The notes under the pieces: generated by a model
Databases searched by the model: none
What the model was told of the DNA's origin: nothing
What the model saw: only the letters and a program-made list of their open reading frames with translations
Origin: Desulfobacca acetoxidans
GTDB taxonomy: Bacteria; Desulfobacterota; Desulfobaccia; Desulfobaccales; 0-14-0-80-60-11
DNA length: 21,532 bases
Direction: 5' to 3'
Assembly (NCBI GenBank): GCA_022736495.1
Contig: DZCR01000045.1
Span: 1 to 21,532, forward strand
Made by a program: the position numbers and the translations under genes
Shown here: piece by piece, positions 1-8,408 of the stretch
Layout of the letters: the number at the start of each line of letters is the position of its first letter
How positions within the stretch are numbered: position 1 is the stretch's first letter

Positions 1-264
1 GCCCTCCCCCCAAGCCCCCCACCCAACCCCCATAATAAGTTGATCGAAGAACATCAGGGGGAGGCACTATTGGTTGCGCTCTTGAGATCTCTGATTTTGA
101 CCAGGCAGATTTGGGAGTGCTTAGATTTGAAATTGACTGGCGTCATCCTGAAAGTAACATTGGGCGTACCTCCCAATATAGATGCGGAAATTGTTGAGTC
201 TGCGGTTTAATACTTAGCAGAAATCACAACGGACAATATTGAATTAGAAAAAGAGACCAAGTTT
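1..264. other. Upstream region with C-tracts and an interrupted open frame
   Basis: This stretch has no gene I recognise. Bases 2-31 are runs of C separated by one to three bases. From about base 4 to 207 a + strand frame is open; it ends in TAA at 208-210 and is in the same phase as the next gene. After that stop the frame is open again straight into the ATG at 265. The only early start candidate is TTG at 40, which would give about 56 residues (beginning LIEEHQGEALL). The region is visibly more AT-rich than the genes that follow. It could be the 3' end of an unseen gene, a decayed N-terminal extension, or simply noncoding. Confidence 0.35.
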
Positions 265-1200
265 ATGGGACGGTTCGACCCAAGTTATTTGAAAATTGCT
301 CAAAAAGGGTTATTAGAAGAAAAGATTGCCGCGGCTTACGATATTCTAAGTCAGTGCACTCTCTGTCCCCGCAACTGCCTGGTGGACCGGCATCACGGCG
401 AGCGGGGGGTCTGCCGTACCGGGGATCAGCCTGTGGTATCGTCCTATTCGCCCCATTTCGGGGAAGAGGCCCCCCTGGTGGGGCAGCACGGCTCCGGCAC
501 CATCTTTTTTACCCACTGCAACCTATATTGCATCTTTTGTCAGAATTACGAAATCAGTCACGGGGGGGTAGGCGAAGGAGTTTCCATACCGGACCTGGCC
601 GCGATGATGCTTCTTTTGCAGAAGCGGAGCTGCCACAATATCAATTTTGTCACTCCCAGCCATCAGGTCTATCAGATTTTGGCGGCCCTGCCCCAGGCCA
701 TTGAGGGCGGGCTGCACGTCCCCCTGGTTTACAATACCGGTGGCTATGACGCGGAGGAGACCCTGCGCCTCCTGGACGGGGTAGTGGATATTTACATGCC
801 CGATTTCAAGTTTTGGGACCCCCGGGTGGCGAAGGATTTGTGCCAGGCGGAAGACTATCCGGAGATCGCCCGCAGGGCCATCAAAGAGATGCACCGTCAG
901 GTGGGCGATCTGGCGGTGGACGAAAAAGGCGTGGCCCGGCGGGGTTTGTTAGTGCGCCACCTGGTCTTGCCCGACGGTCTGGCCGGCACCCGGGAGATTA
1001 TGGCATTCGTGGCCCGGGAGGTGTCGCCCAACACTTACGTGAACGTCATGGGGCAGTACCGCCCCTGCGGCCGGGCCAGCGAACATCCGGTGCTGCGCAA
1101 ATTCTTAACCGGCCCCGAATACGAGGAGGCGCAGCAAATGGCCCGGGCCGCGGGCCTCACCCGGCTGGACCGGCGGGAGAAATTGTTCCGCTGGTTGTAA
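265..1200 (+). CDS. Radical SAM protein, PflX-like (COG1313 type)
   Basis: This is a 311-residue cytosolic iron-sulfur enzyme of the radical SAM superfamily, related to PflX, a putative pyruvate formate-lyase activating enzyme. Residues 85-92 carry the CX3CX2C motif (C85, C89, C92) that binds the SAM-coordinating [4Fe-4S] cluster. An N-terminal cysteine group (C31, C34, C38, C50) is typical of this subfamily and may bind a metal. The length fits full-length PflX-type proteins. The ATG at 265 is the first plausible start, with only a weak purine-rich stretch upstream. No pyruvate formate-lyase gene is nearby, so the target is unknown; family members are often misnamed as PFL activators. The phosphatase gene follows 53 bases downstream. 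Family assignment is firm, exact function is not. Confidence 0.9.
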   Translation: MGRFDPSYLKIAQKGLLEEKIAAAYDILSQCTLCPRNCLVDRHHGERGVCRTGDQPVVSSYSPHFGEEAPLVGQHGSGTIFFTHCNLYCIFCQNYEISHGGVGEGVSIPDLAAMMLLLQKRSCHNINFVTPSHQVYQILAALPQAIEGGLHVPLVYNTGGYDAEETLRLLDGVVDIYMPDFKFWDPRVAKDLCQAEDYPEIARRAIKEMHRQVGDLAVDEKGVARRGLLVRHLVLPDGLAGTREIMAFVAREVSPNTYVNVMGQYRPCGRASEHPVLRKFLTGPEYEEAQQMARAAGLTRLDRREKLFRWL

Positions 1201-1253
1201 GCCCGCTAGCATAATAGGGGCTGACGTGCCTGGTCCGCCCTTAAAGGATTGAC

Positions 1254-1904
1254 ATGAGCGGCGACATTTACGCCATCGGCGACATCCACGGGAGTCTGGC
1301 ATCCCTGGAACGCCTCATGGAGAAGATCAACCCCGATCTGCAGCGGGCTCGGCTGTTGTTCGTGGGGGACTATATCGACCGGGGTCCCCGGTCCAAAGGG
1401 GTGGTGGATTATATCATCCGCCTCAAGAATCTGGCCCCGTCCGGACAGGTCATCTGCCTCAAGGGCAACCATGAGGCCATGTTCCTGGATTTTCTCCAGG
1501 GCCGGGAAAAGGAGTTCTTTCTCTTCAACGGCGGCCTGGCCACCCTGGAAGATTATTGGGGGGACGAATGGCTAGACCAGGAAAATTTAGTGTTGCCGCC
1601 GGATCACCGGCAGTTTTACGAGGACTTACAGCTTTACTATGAAACTGCCGATTATATCTTTGTGCACGGCGGCCTCAAGCCCGGAGTGGCGCTGGCGGAC
1701 CAGCAGGAGGAAGACTTGTTGTGGATCCGGGGTGAATTTATCACTTCTCAAGAGGATTTTGGGCGGCGGGTCATTTTTGGGCACACCCCCTTCAGGCAGC
1801 CGCTCATCATGCCCAATAAGATCGGCATCGACACTGGCGCGGTTTATGGCAATTTCCTTACCGCCGTAAAGTTGCCCGACGAAGAATTCTTCTCGGACCG
1901 ATAG
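1254..1904 (+). CDS. Calcineurin-like serine/threonine protein phosphatase (PPP family)
   Basis: This 216-residue metallophosphatase has the complete PPP signature: GDIHG at residues 9-13, GDYIDRG at 38-44, GNHE at 71-74, HGG at 138-140 and GHT at 176-178. These supply the Asp, His and Asn ligands of the two-metal centre and the catalytic His. It resembles bacterial PrpA/PrpE or Ap4A-hydrolase-like phosphatases, so the substrate could be phosphoproteins or a dinucleotide polyphosphate; sequence alone does not decide. The length is normal for the bacterial single-domain form, with no signal peptide or membrane segment. The ATG at 1254 has AAAGGA at 1243-1248, five bases upstream. It lies between the radical SAM gene and the ClC channel, with short gaps on both sides, possibly one transcript. 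Confidence 0.9.
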   Translation: MSGDIYAIGDIHGSLASLERLMEKINPDLQRARLLFVGDYIDRGPRSKGVVDYIIRLKNLAPSGQVICLKGNHEAMFLDFLQGREKEFFLFNGGLATLEDYWGDEWLDQENLVLPPDHRQFYEDLQLYYETADYIFVHGGLKPGVALADQQEEDLLWIRGEFITSQEDFGRRVIFGHTPFRQPLIMPNKIGIDTGAVYGNFLTAVKLPDEEFFSDR

Positions 1905-1942
1905 TTTTAAGAGAAGCCCACAAAATTTTCAATTAATACCTT

Positions 1943-3751
1943 GTGCAAGCGAGGGTAGCATTGACGCCTCCAGCTAAGTCCCGTTTATTTCCCCTTATTT
2001 CTCCCCGTTGGTCGTATCACTTTCGCTGGGTCACATTAAGCATCGCTGTGGGGCTGGTGGCCGGCATCGGGGCCATCGTCTTCGATGATCTGCTGCTCTT
2101 TATTCTGAAGCATACCATCACCGCATTTACGGGCTATGTAGAGCCCGGGCGCGGGGCTCCCGCCGCCCAGGTGCTGGGCTTTACTTCACCCTATAACTAC
2201 CTGTTTATTCTGATCCCGACGTTGGGCGGCCTCGTCTCTGGCCTCATCGTCTACACCATCGCGCCCGAGACCGCCGGCGACGGCACCGACGCCATGATCG
2301 AGGCCTTCCATCAGAAGGGCGGCTTCATTCGCACCCGGGCGCCGTTTATTAAAATCATTACTTCGGCCATCACCATCGGCAGCGGCGGCTCTGCCGGTAA
2401 AGAGGGTCCTATTTCCCAAATCGGCGCGGGTTTTGGGTCGTTTTTGGCCTCCACGTTGAGACTCAGCCCCCGGGAACGCCGCATCCTGGTCCTGGCCGGG
2501 GCCGCGGCTGGGGTGGGAGCCATCTTCCGCTCCCCCCTGGGAGCAGCGCTCTTCGCCCCAGAAGTGCTCTACCGGGAAACGGAATTCGAGTTCGAAGCCA
2601 TTTTGCCCTGTGTAATCTCCTCCATCGTATCCTATTCCGTCTTTTCCCAGGTCCATGGGCGGGCGGCCATCTTCTTCCCCGGCCCGGTGGACTTTGCCCT
2701 CCCCACCGAACTCCTGCCTTATGCTCTCTTCGGGGTTTTCTGCGCCGCGGTCGGTTACGCTTACATCAAAATCTTCCACGGCATGCATGAGCACTTCTTT
2801 GCCCGGCTGAAGATGCCCCGCATCCTGAAACCGGCCCTGGGAGGCCTGTTGTGCGGCCTCATTCTCTTTTTCTATCCCCATGTCATGGACGGCGGCTACG
2901 GCTGGGTGCAGATGGCCCTGGAAGGCAAGATGCTCTGGTACTCCATGTTTATTATGGCGGCCATGAAGATCGTGGCCACCTCTTTTACCCTGGGGTCCGG
3001 CGGCAGCGGCGGTCTTTTCGGTCCGTCAATCTTCATCGGCGCCATGCTGGGCGGCGGCTTCGGCTACCTCGGGCAGCAGCTGTTCCCGGGCTGGGTAACT
3101 TATCCCTATTCCTTCGTATTGGTGGGAATGGGCGGATTTTTTGCCGGGGTATCCAAGACCCCGCTGGCAGCCATCATCATGGCCTGTGAGATGAGCGCCA
3201 GTTATACCCTGCTGGTGCCCTTGATGCTGGTGTCGTCCACTGCCTTTCTCCTGTTGGGACGGACCGGCATCTATGAGAAACAGGTGTTCACCCGCCTGGC
3301 CTCTCCGGCCCATACGCGGGAATTTGCCCGGGGTCTGCTGGAAGAAATGCATGTCCGGGACGCCTTGCAGCCCCGGGGCGTTACCCTCATCCCCGAAAAT
3401 CTGCATTTTACCGACCTGGTGCAGACCGTGGTTAAATCGCCCAATATCTATTTTCCGGTAGTCAACCTCGCGGGCGAAATGACCGGCATTCTTTCCGTGA
3501 ATGACATCCGGGATATCATGTTCGACGAGGGCATCAGCCATTTGATCGTGGCCAAAGATGTTGCCTCCCCTGACGTGGTGCGGGTGTTCTTGACAGACTC
3601 TCTCCAAGATGCCCTGGACAGGATGAACTCCATCCAGGTGGACGAGTTGCCGGTGGTGAAGGAAGAAGCGCCCAACGATATCGTGGGTATGCTCACCAAG
3701 CGGGATATCATCAGTTATTACCATTCTCGCACCCAGCGTCAGGCTCCATAG
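1943..3751 (+). CDS. ClC-family chloride channel/antiporter with C-terminal CBS pair
   Basis: This 602-residue integral membrane protein has a ClC core of many hydrophobic segments (about residues 28-450), followed by a cytoplasmic pair of CBS domains (about 465-600) expected to sense adenine nucleotides. Key ClC motifs are GKEGP at 152-156, whose E154 matches the gating glutamate, and GLFGP at 357-361 in the second half. The first selectivity-filter motif is changed: where GSGIP is usual, this protein has a GDGTD-like segment near 112-116. It probably moves chloride or another anion; channel versus proton antiporter cannot be told here. The GTG at 1943 gives the longest form but has no clear ribosome site. 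The in-frame TTG at 1961 sits six bases after GAGGG (1951-1955) and may be the true start, removing six residues. Confidence 0.9.
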   Translation: MQARVALTPPAKSRLFPLISPRWSYHFRWVTLSIAVGLVAGIGAIVFDDLLLFILKHTITAFTGYVEPGRGAPAAQVLGFTSPYNYLFILIPTLGGLVSGLIVYTIAPETAGDGTDAMIEAFHQKGGFIRTRAPFIKIITSAITIGSGGSAGKEGPISQIGAGFGSFLASTLRLSPRERRILVLAGAAAGVGAIFRSPLGAALFAPEVLYRETEFEFEAILPCVISSIVSYSVFSQVHGRAAIFFPGPVDFALPTELLPYALFGVFCAAVGYAYIKIFHGMHEHFFARLKMPRILKPALGGLLCGLILFFYPHVMDGGYGWVQMALEGKMLWYSMFIMAAMKIVATSFTLGSGGSGGLFGPSIFIGAMLGGGFGYLGQQLFPGWVTYPYSFVLVGMGGFFAGVSKTPLAAIIMACEMSASYTLLVPLMLVSSTAFLLLGRTGIYEKQVFTRLASPAHTREFARGLLEEMHVRDALQPRGVTLIPENLHFTDLVQTVVKSPNIYFPVVNLAGEMTGILSVNDIRDIMFDEGISHLIVAKDVASPDVVRVFLTDSLQDALDRMNSIQVDELPVVKEEAPNDIVGMLTKRDIISYYHSRTQRQAP

Positions 3752-4044
3752 GATACTCATGAAAATTTTGAATAAAGACCAGCCTGTGGTCTAGATGGCC
3801 AAGAACCTTGACAATCAGGGAGCTCTCAGGTAGTTTTTCTAAATTAAGTCAAAGCCAGGGGCGGGGCGGTTTCCAGGCACGCCTGCATGACATAACCCTT
3901 TACATTAGTAAGGGAAAATAACTTAATAGCGCTTGCCAAAGGTTCATCCCTGTTTCACCCCTACTGCGGGGGGAATAAGAAAAAGCTTTTGGCAATGAGT
4001 ATCACCAAAGCCAGACTCACCCCCGGCTCTAAGGAGATAGGTGC
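3752..4044 (+). other. Intergenic region with foldable leader upstream of secDF
   Basis: The 293 bases between the ClC and secDF genes hold no convincing gene. A six-base-pair hairpin lies at 3776-3792 (AGACCA, five-base loop, TGGTCT) but lacks a T-tract, so it is a poor terminator. A longer element spans 3933-3995: TTGCCAAAGG pairs with CTTTTGGCAA over ten positions with one G-U wobble. It encloses a small hairpin of CCCC at 3958-3961 and the G-run near 3968-3973. It lies about 35 bases before the secDF ribosome site and could be a cis-acting leader. It does not match a riboswitch class I can recall. Confidence 0.4.
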
Positions 4045-6705
4045 ATGTTGCGAGCAGTTCGCTTAAAGTTTCTCTTCTTATTTCTCCTCACCATCATTGC
4101 CATTGTTTTCGTGCTGCCTTCCGTTACGGGAGAACTGCCCGGCTGGTGGGAACAGCATGTGAGCCGCGGTTTGAAGTTGGGATTGGACCTGAAGGGAGGC
4201 ATGCACCTGATCCTCCAGGTGGATATGGAGAGCGCCATCGGGAACGCCTTAAACCGCGATGCCAGCGATATGAAGGCAATGGCGGAAAAGCGCGGTCTGA
4301 ACTTGAAAGTGGGGGATGTGGCCAAAGAGGCGTTGCCCGTCACCCTGGTGAATAAAGACGAACAGGCGGCGTTCCAGAGATTACTAAAGGATGAGTTCCC
4401 CCACCTCGCGGCCGGGGAACCCCAACGCCAGGATGGCAGTCTGGTCTTTAACCTGAGCCTCAAGCCCGATGAAATCAGCCAACTCCAGGAACGCACCCTG
4501 TCTCAAAGTTTAGAGGTGTTGCGCAACCGTATCGACCAGTTTGGAGTGACCGAACCGGTCCTGGTGCGCCAGGGCGCCGACCAGATCGTGGTGCAGCTCC
4601 CCGGCATTCAGGACCCCCAGCGGGCCTTGGACCTCATTGGCCAGACGGCCCAACTGGAATTCAAGCTGGTGGATGACCAGGCCCAGGTCAATCTGCCTGA
4701 ATTGATCGAACAGGCCCTGAAAAGCGGTAAGTTGAAGCCCGGTTATACCCGGGAGCAGCTCAACCAGGCCTTGGCGGATAAGATCCCTGCGGATACTGAA
4801 ATTTATATCGAAAAAAGCATTAACCGGGACACCGGCCGTCTGGAAAGCAAGCCTCTGCTGCTCAAAAAGAAGGTCCTCCTCACCGGCGCCGCAGTGAAAA
4901 ACGCCACCGTGCGCATCGGCGACTATAATGAGCCTTACGTATCCGTGGACTTCAACAACCGGGGAGCCACGGAATTCGGCAAAATCACCGGTGAGAACGT
5001 TAAGCGCCGCCTGGCCATCATCCTGGATGGGGTCGTGCGCTCCGCTCCGGTCATCCAGGAGCGCATCGGCGGCGGTAAGGCCCAGATCACCGGCTCCTAC
5101 ACCCCGGCCGAGGCCCACGATCTGGCCATCGTGCTCCGGGCCGGGGCTCTGCCGGCCACCGTCAAGATCGTCCAGAATATCACCGTAGGCCCCACCCTGG
5201 GGGCCGACTCCATTAAAAAAGGCCTCACCGCCGGCCTGCTGGCCACCTTTTTGGTCATCGGCTTCATGATTTTTTACTATCGTTTCTCGGGGCTGGTGGC
5301 CAACTACGCCATGATCCTGAACGTCATTTTGCTTCTGGGCTGCCTGTCGCTTTTGGGCGCCACCCTTACCCTGCCGGGTATCGCCGGCATCATCTTATCC
5401 ATCGGCATGGCGGTGGACTCCAACGTGCTTATTTACGAGCGCATGCGGGAGGAGCTGCACGCCGGTAAGCCCTTGAAGGCCAGTATCGACGGGGGCTATG
5501 ACAAGGCCTTTTGGACCATCATCGACTCCCACGTCACCACCCTGATTACCGCCTGCGCCCTCTTCCTTTTCGGCACTGGCCCCATCAAGGGCTTTGCCGT
5601 CACCTTGAGCCTGGGCGTCATCCTCAACCTGTTCACCGCCCTGTTTGGCACCCGGGTGGTCTATGACTGGTTACTGATCAAACGGTGGCTGAAAAAGCTC
5701 AGCTTCTTTGAATTTTTCAAGCAGCCGAATTTTGACTTCATCGGCTGGCGGCACTACGCTTTCATCATCTCCGGAATCCTGGCGATTTTGGGCCTGGTGG
5801 CCTTCGTGCAGCTCTCCCGGGGCCACGGCAACCTGGGGGTGGAGTTCAGCGGCGGCGCCCTGGTGGAGATGAGCTCAGCCAAGCCTTTCACCGTTTCTGA
5901 AGTGCGAGGCATCCTCGATAAGGAAGGCTGGGGGCACGCCGAGATTCAACAGGTCGAAGGCGGCAAAGAGCTGATGGTCAAGCTCAAGAAATCCGAAGCC
6001 ACCGTGGGGCAGATGTCCGAACACCTGGCCGCCATCCTCAATAAGGCCATGCCCGCCAATAACTTCAAGGTTATCGGCAAACAGGAGATCGGCGCCTCGA
6101 TCAGCGGTGACCTGCGCAACAAGGCTATCGTTGCCATCATCATCTCCATGCTGGGTATTATTATCTATATCGCCTGGCGCTTCGAATTCATCTTTGGCAT
6201 CGGCGCCACCGTAGCCACGTTTCATGACGTCCTGGCCGTCCTGGGGATTTTCTGGTTGTTCAACATCGAAATCACTCTGCTGGTGGTCACCGCCCTCCTG
6301 ACCCTGGCGGGCTACTCCCTCACCGACACCGTGGTGGTCTTCGACCGCATCCGGGAAAATCTGGCCCGGAAACGGGGCAAACTTGGAGAGATCATCAACC
6401 TCAGCGTCAACGAGGTGCTTTCCCGGACCATCATCACCAGCACCACCGTGTTCCTGGTGGTGGTGGCGCTGTTCTTCTTCGGCGGCGTGGTTCTGCGGGA
6501 CTTCGCCCTGGCCATGATCTTAGGCGTGCTGGTGGGCACCTATTCTTCCATCTTTGTGGCCAGCCCCATCGTTTATGCCTGGCGCAAAGAATCCAAACGC
6601 GTGGAAGTTAAGCGGGAAAAGGTCATCGAACTGGCCGAGGCCAAGAAACGGAGCGAAGAAAAGAAGGCCGAACCCAAGAAAAAGAAAAAGAGCGGGAAGA
6701 AGTAG
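4045..6705 (+). CDS. secDF: Fused protein translocase subunit SecDF
   Basis: This 886-residue fusion combines SecD and SecF, the membrane proteins that use proton motive force to pull exported proteins through SecYEG on the periplasmic side. The SecD half (about 1-545) has an N-terminal membrane anchor, the GLDLKGGMH segment near residues 49-57, a large periplasmic P1 domain and then a block of membrane segments. The SecF half starts near residue 562 (NFDFIGWR) and carries its own anchor, periplasmic domain and membrane block. The tail after about residue 855 is very rich in Lys and Glu and should face the cytoplasm. The fusion matches SecDF architecture in some bacteria, whereas E. coli keeps two genes. 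AAGGAG at 4031-4036 supports the ATG at 4045. No yajC is adjacent. Confidence 0.96.
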   Translation: MLRAVRLKFLFLFLLTIIAIVFVLPSVTGELPGWWEQHVSRGLKLGLDLKGGMHLILQVDMESAIGNALNRDASDMKAMAEKRGLNLKVGDVAKEALPVTLVNKDEQAAFQRLLKDEFPHLAAGEPQRQDGSLVFNLSLKPDEISQLQERTLSQSLEVLRNRIDQFGVTEPVLVRQGADQIVVQLPGIQDPQRALDLIGQTAQLEFKLVDDQAQVNLPELIEQALKSGKLKPGYTREQLNQALADKIPADTEIYIEKSINRDTGRLESKPLLLKKKVLLTGAAVKNATVRIGDYNEPYVSVDFNNRGATEFGKITGENVKRRLAIILDGVVRSAPVIQERIGGGKAQITGSYTPAEAHDLAIVLRAGALPATVKIVQNITVGPTLGADSIKKGLTAGLLATFLVIGFMIFYYRFSGLVANYAMILNVILLLGCLSLLGATLTLPGIAGIILSIGMAVDSNVLIYERMREELHAGKPLKASIDGGYDKAFWTIIDSHVTTLITACALFLFGTGPIKGFAVTLSLGVILNLFTALFGTRVVYDWLLIKRWLKKLSFFEFFKQPNFDFIGWRHYAFIISGILAILGLVAFVQLSRGHGNLGVEFSGGALVEMSSAKPFTVSEVRGILDKEGWGHAEIQQVEGGKELMVKLKKSEATVGQMSEHLAAILNKAMPANNFKVIGKQEIGASISGDLRNKAIVAIIISMLGIIIYIAWRFEFIFGIGATVATFHDVLAVLGIFWLFNIEITLLVVTALLTLAGYSLTDTVVVFDRIRENLARKRGKLGEIINLSVNEVLSRTIITSTTVFLVVVALFFFGGVVLRDFALAMILGVLVGTYSSIFVASPIVYAWRKESKRVEVKREKVIELAEAKKRSEEKKAEPKKKKKSGKK

Positions 6706-6795
6706 GGGGGGGTAGGGTTCGAGTGTGTGAGATGTAGCCCAAAACCCTTGCTCGTTTCGCTGTGCCTCGGTTTCAGGGATTAAACCATGAAGTGC

Positions 6796-6848
6796 CCAAG
6801 CAGCGCTTGGACGAAAAATATTGCGTTCCCAAACTCAGCTTGGGAACG
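6796..6848. repeat. Palindromic REP-like intergenic repeat
   Basis: Two hairpins lie side by side between secDF and the PurQ gene. The first is CCAAGC (6796-6801), a three-base loop, then GCTTGG (6805-6810). The second is CGTTCCCAA (6824-6832), a seven-base loop, then TTGGGAACG (6840-6848), a perfect nine-base-pair stem. The TTGGGAACGAG core resembles short palindromic repeats dispersed between genes in many bacterial genomes. Only one copy is visible here, so repeat status is inferred from memory of the motif. It lies within an N-terminal extension of the PurQ frame, one reason to prefer the later PurQ start. Confidence 0.55.
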
Positions 6849-6878
6849 AGGAAAACGCTGAAAAACGGTGGCCCTGAG

Positions 6879-7739
6879 ATGAGTACCACCGAAAACCAAA
6901 AAGCAAAATCCGAAAACTCGGCCCCAAGGCCCAAGGCTTTGGTGCTTTACGGCTACGGCCTGAATTGCGATTATGAGACCGCCTATGCCCTGGCGCAGGC
7001 CGGGGCCGAGGCCGTGCGGGTCCACACCACCGATTTGTTGGAAAATCCGGAAATCCTCTGGGATTACCACCTATTGGCCATCCCGGGGGGCTTTTCCTGG
7101 GGGGACGACCACGGGGCCGGGGTGATTCTGGCCCTGCGGCTGAAACTGGCCCTGGGCTCGGCCCTCAACGAGTTCATCGCGGCCGGCCGCTTGGTCTTGG
7201 GGATCTGCAACGGCTTCCAGGTCCTGGTCAACCTGGGGCTGTTGCCGGGCCTGCCCGGGCACACCGACGCCCGGCTGGCCGCGCTTATTCCCAATGACTG
7301 CGGCAACTTCCGGGATGCCTGGGTCCACCTCAAGGCCATGCCGTCGAAGTGCGTGTTCACCCAGGGGCTGGACCTCCTGGAATTGCCCATACGCCACGGC
7401 GAGGGGAAATTTTACGCGGATGGCCCGATCCTGGCGGAGTTGGCCGACCGGGGCCAGATCGCCCTAAAATATGCTACGCCTTCGGGGAAAGCCGCCATGA
7501 GCCGATTTCCCTATAATCCCAACGGCTCCCTCCTGGACATCGCCGGCATCTGCGATGCCAGCGGCCGGGTCCTGGGCCTCATGCCCCACCCCGAAGCCCA
7601 CATCTCTGCCTTTCAGCATCCCACCTGGACCCGGGATAAAGAATCCTGCCGTCGTCGCCGCGAACCCTATCCGGACAAAGTCGGCGCCGGCCTGGCCCTG
7701 TTCCAGAACGCCGTGCGCCACCTCAAAAATCTGGTTTAA
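6879..7739 (+). CDS. purQ: Phosphoribosylformylglycinamidine synthase, glutaminase subunit
   Basis: This class I glutamine amidotransferase of about 286 residues is expected to hydrolyse glutamine and deliver ammonia to PurL, which converts FGAR to FGAM in purine synthesis. The triad is visible: nucleophile C110 in GICNGFQ and H237 and E239 in MPHPE. The start at 6879 is chosen because the in-frame extension back to 6762 runs through a palindromic repeat and looks noncoding. The ribosome site is weak in either case. The protein is somewhat longer than the roughly 225-residue PurQ of Bacillus, with extra C-terminal sequence near HPTWTRDKES. No purS or purL is nearby; purA lies about 6 kb downstream. 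A related amidotransferase with another partner is possible but less likely. Confidence 0.85.
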   Translation: MSTTENQKAKSENSAPRPKALVLYGYGLNCDYETAYALAQAGAEAVRVHTTDLLENPEILWDYHLLAIPGGFSWGDDHGAGVILALRLKLALGSALNEFIAAGRLVLGICNGFQVLVNLGLLPGLPGHTDARLAALIPNDCGNFRDAWVHLKAMPSKCVFTQGLDLLELPIRHGEGKFYADGPILAELADRGQIALKYATPSGKAAMSRFPYNPNGSLLDIAGICDASGRVLGLMPHPEAHISAFQHPTWTRDKESCRRRREPYPDKVGAGLALFQNAVRHLKNLV

Positions 7740-7864
7740 CGAAAACCAGTGGCATTTTTCATCGATATGATTCCAGGGCTCCGGGAACAAGCGCTGCCCG
7801 CGTTTTTAGTCCCTTAATGAGGAAAATGTACCGCTCCTATCCTTGTCTGCCTGGAGGAAAATTC

Positions 7865-8362
7865 ATGATGATTAAGAATGTCAGAAAAACCGTGTTGCTG
7901 ACCTTGGCGGCCATCATCCTGCTGTTCAACAGCAGCGCTGCGGCCTTAGGCGCAGCCAAGCTGGTCAAAGGCCAAACGGTCTACATCCCCAGTTATGCCA
8001 ATGTGATCAGCGGCCCGCCCATATTAATGGTGGTGCCTTTGAGGGCCAATCTCATTATTCATAATACCGACCCATCGCAGGCCATAACGGTGGTAAAAAT
8101 CGATCATTATGATACCGATGGCAAACTGGCCTATAAGTATTTAGAAAAACCGGTCACCCTCAAGCCCCTGGCGGCCACTCGGGTCATCGTCAAGGAACCC
8201 AAACGGGGTGATGAGGGTTTGGGGGCCAATTTTATTGTGCAGTGGCAGGCCGAAAAACCGGTGAATGAACCCATCATTGATTGCTTGATGCTGGGTACCT
8301 TGGGAAACCAGGGGTTTTCTTTTATTGCCCAGGGTCGAATAATTCAAGAGGAAAATAATTAA
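7865..8362 (+). CDS. Secreted DUF3124 family protein
   Basis: This small protein of about 165 residues has an N-terminal Sec signal: a basic start (KNVRK), a hydrophobic stretch from about residue 10 to 22, and small residues (SSAAALGA) suited to cleavage. The mature part matches my recollection of DUF3124: VYIPSY near its start, HNTDP, then YDTDGKL and KPVTLKPLAA, and finally NFIVQW and PVNEPII. The domain is mostly beta-strand-like with no catalytic motif I can name. It is probably periplasmic or envelope-associated; its function is unknown. The ATG at 7865 is supported by GGAGG at 7853-7857; an upstream ATG at 7817 lacks a comparable site. It is a single gene followed by a terminator. Confidence 0.82.
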   Translation: MMIKNVRKTVLLTLAAIILLFNSSAAALGAAKLVKGQTVYIPSYANVISGPPILMVVPLRANLIIHNTDPSQAITVVKIDHYDTDGKLAYKYLEKPVTLKPLAATRVIVKEPKRGDEGLGANFIVQWQAEKPVNEPIIDCLMLGTLGNQGFSFIAQGRIIQEENN

Positions 8363-8408
8363 GAAATAGCTTGAATTTTCAGGAACTTGTAAACTATGGC
8401 ACCACAAT

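Noticed and set aside
208..210. Recoding of the TAA stop upstream of the radical SAM gene
   Set aside because: TAA is not used for selenocysteine or pyrrolysine, and no recoding structure is visible.
3752..4044. Possible fluoride or other known riboswitch near the ClC gene
   Set aside because: The consensus elements of the fluoride riboswitch are not present, and the folded element precedes secDF rather than the channel gene.
6762..6878. 39-codon N-terminal extension of purQ
   Set aside because: It crosses the palindromic repeat, has no ribosome site and no similarity to PurQ; the start at 6879 is preferred.
7741..7864. Intrinsic terminator after purQ
   Set aside because: GC-rich bases followed by TTTTT near 7803 look suggestive, but only a four-pair stem with a long loop can be drawn.
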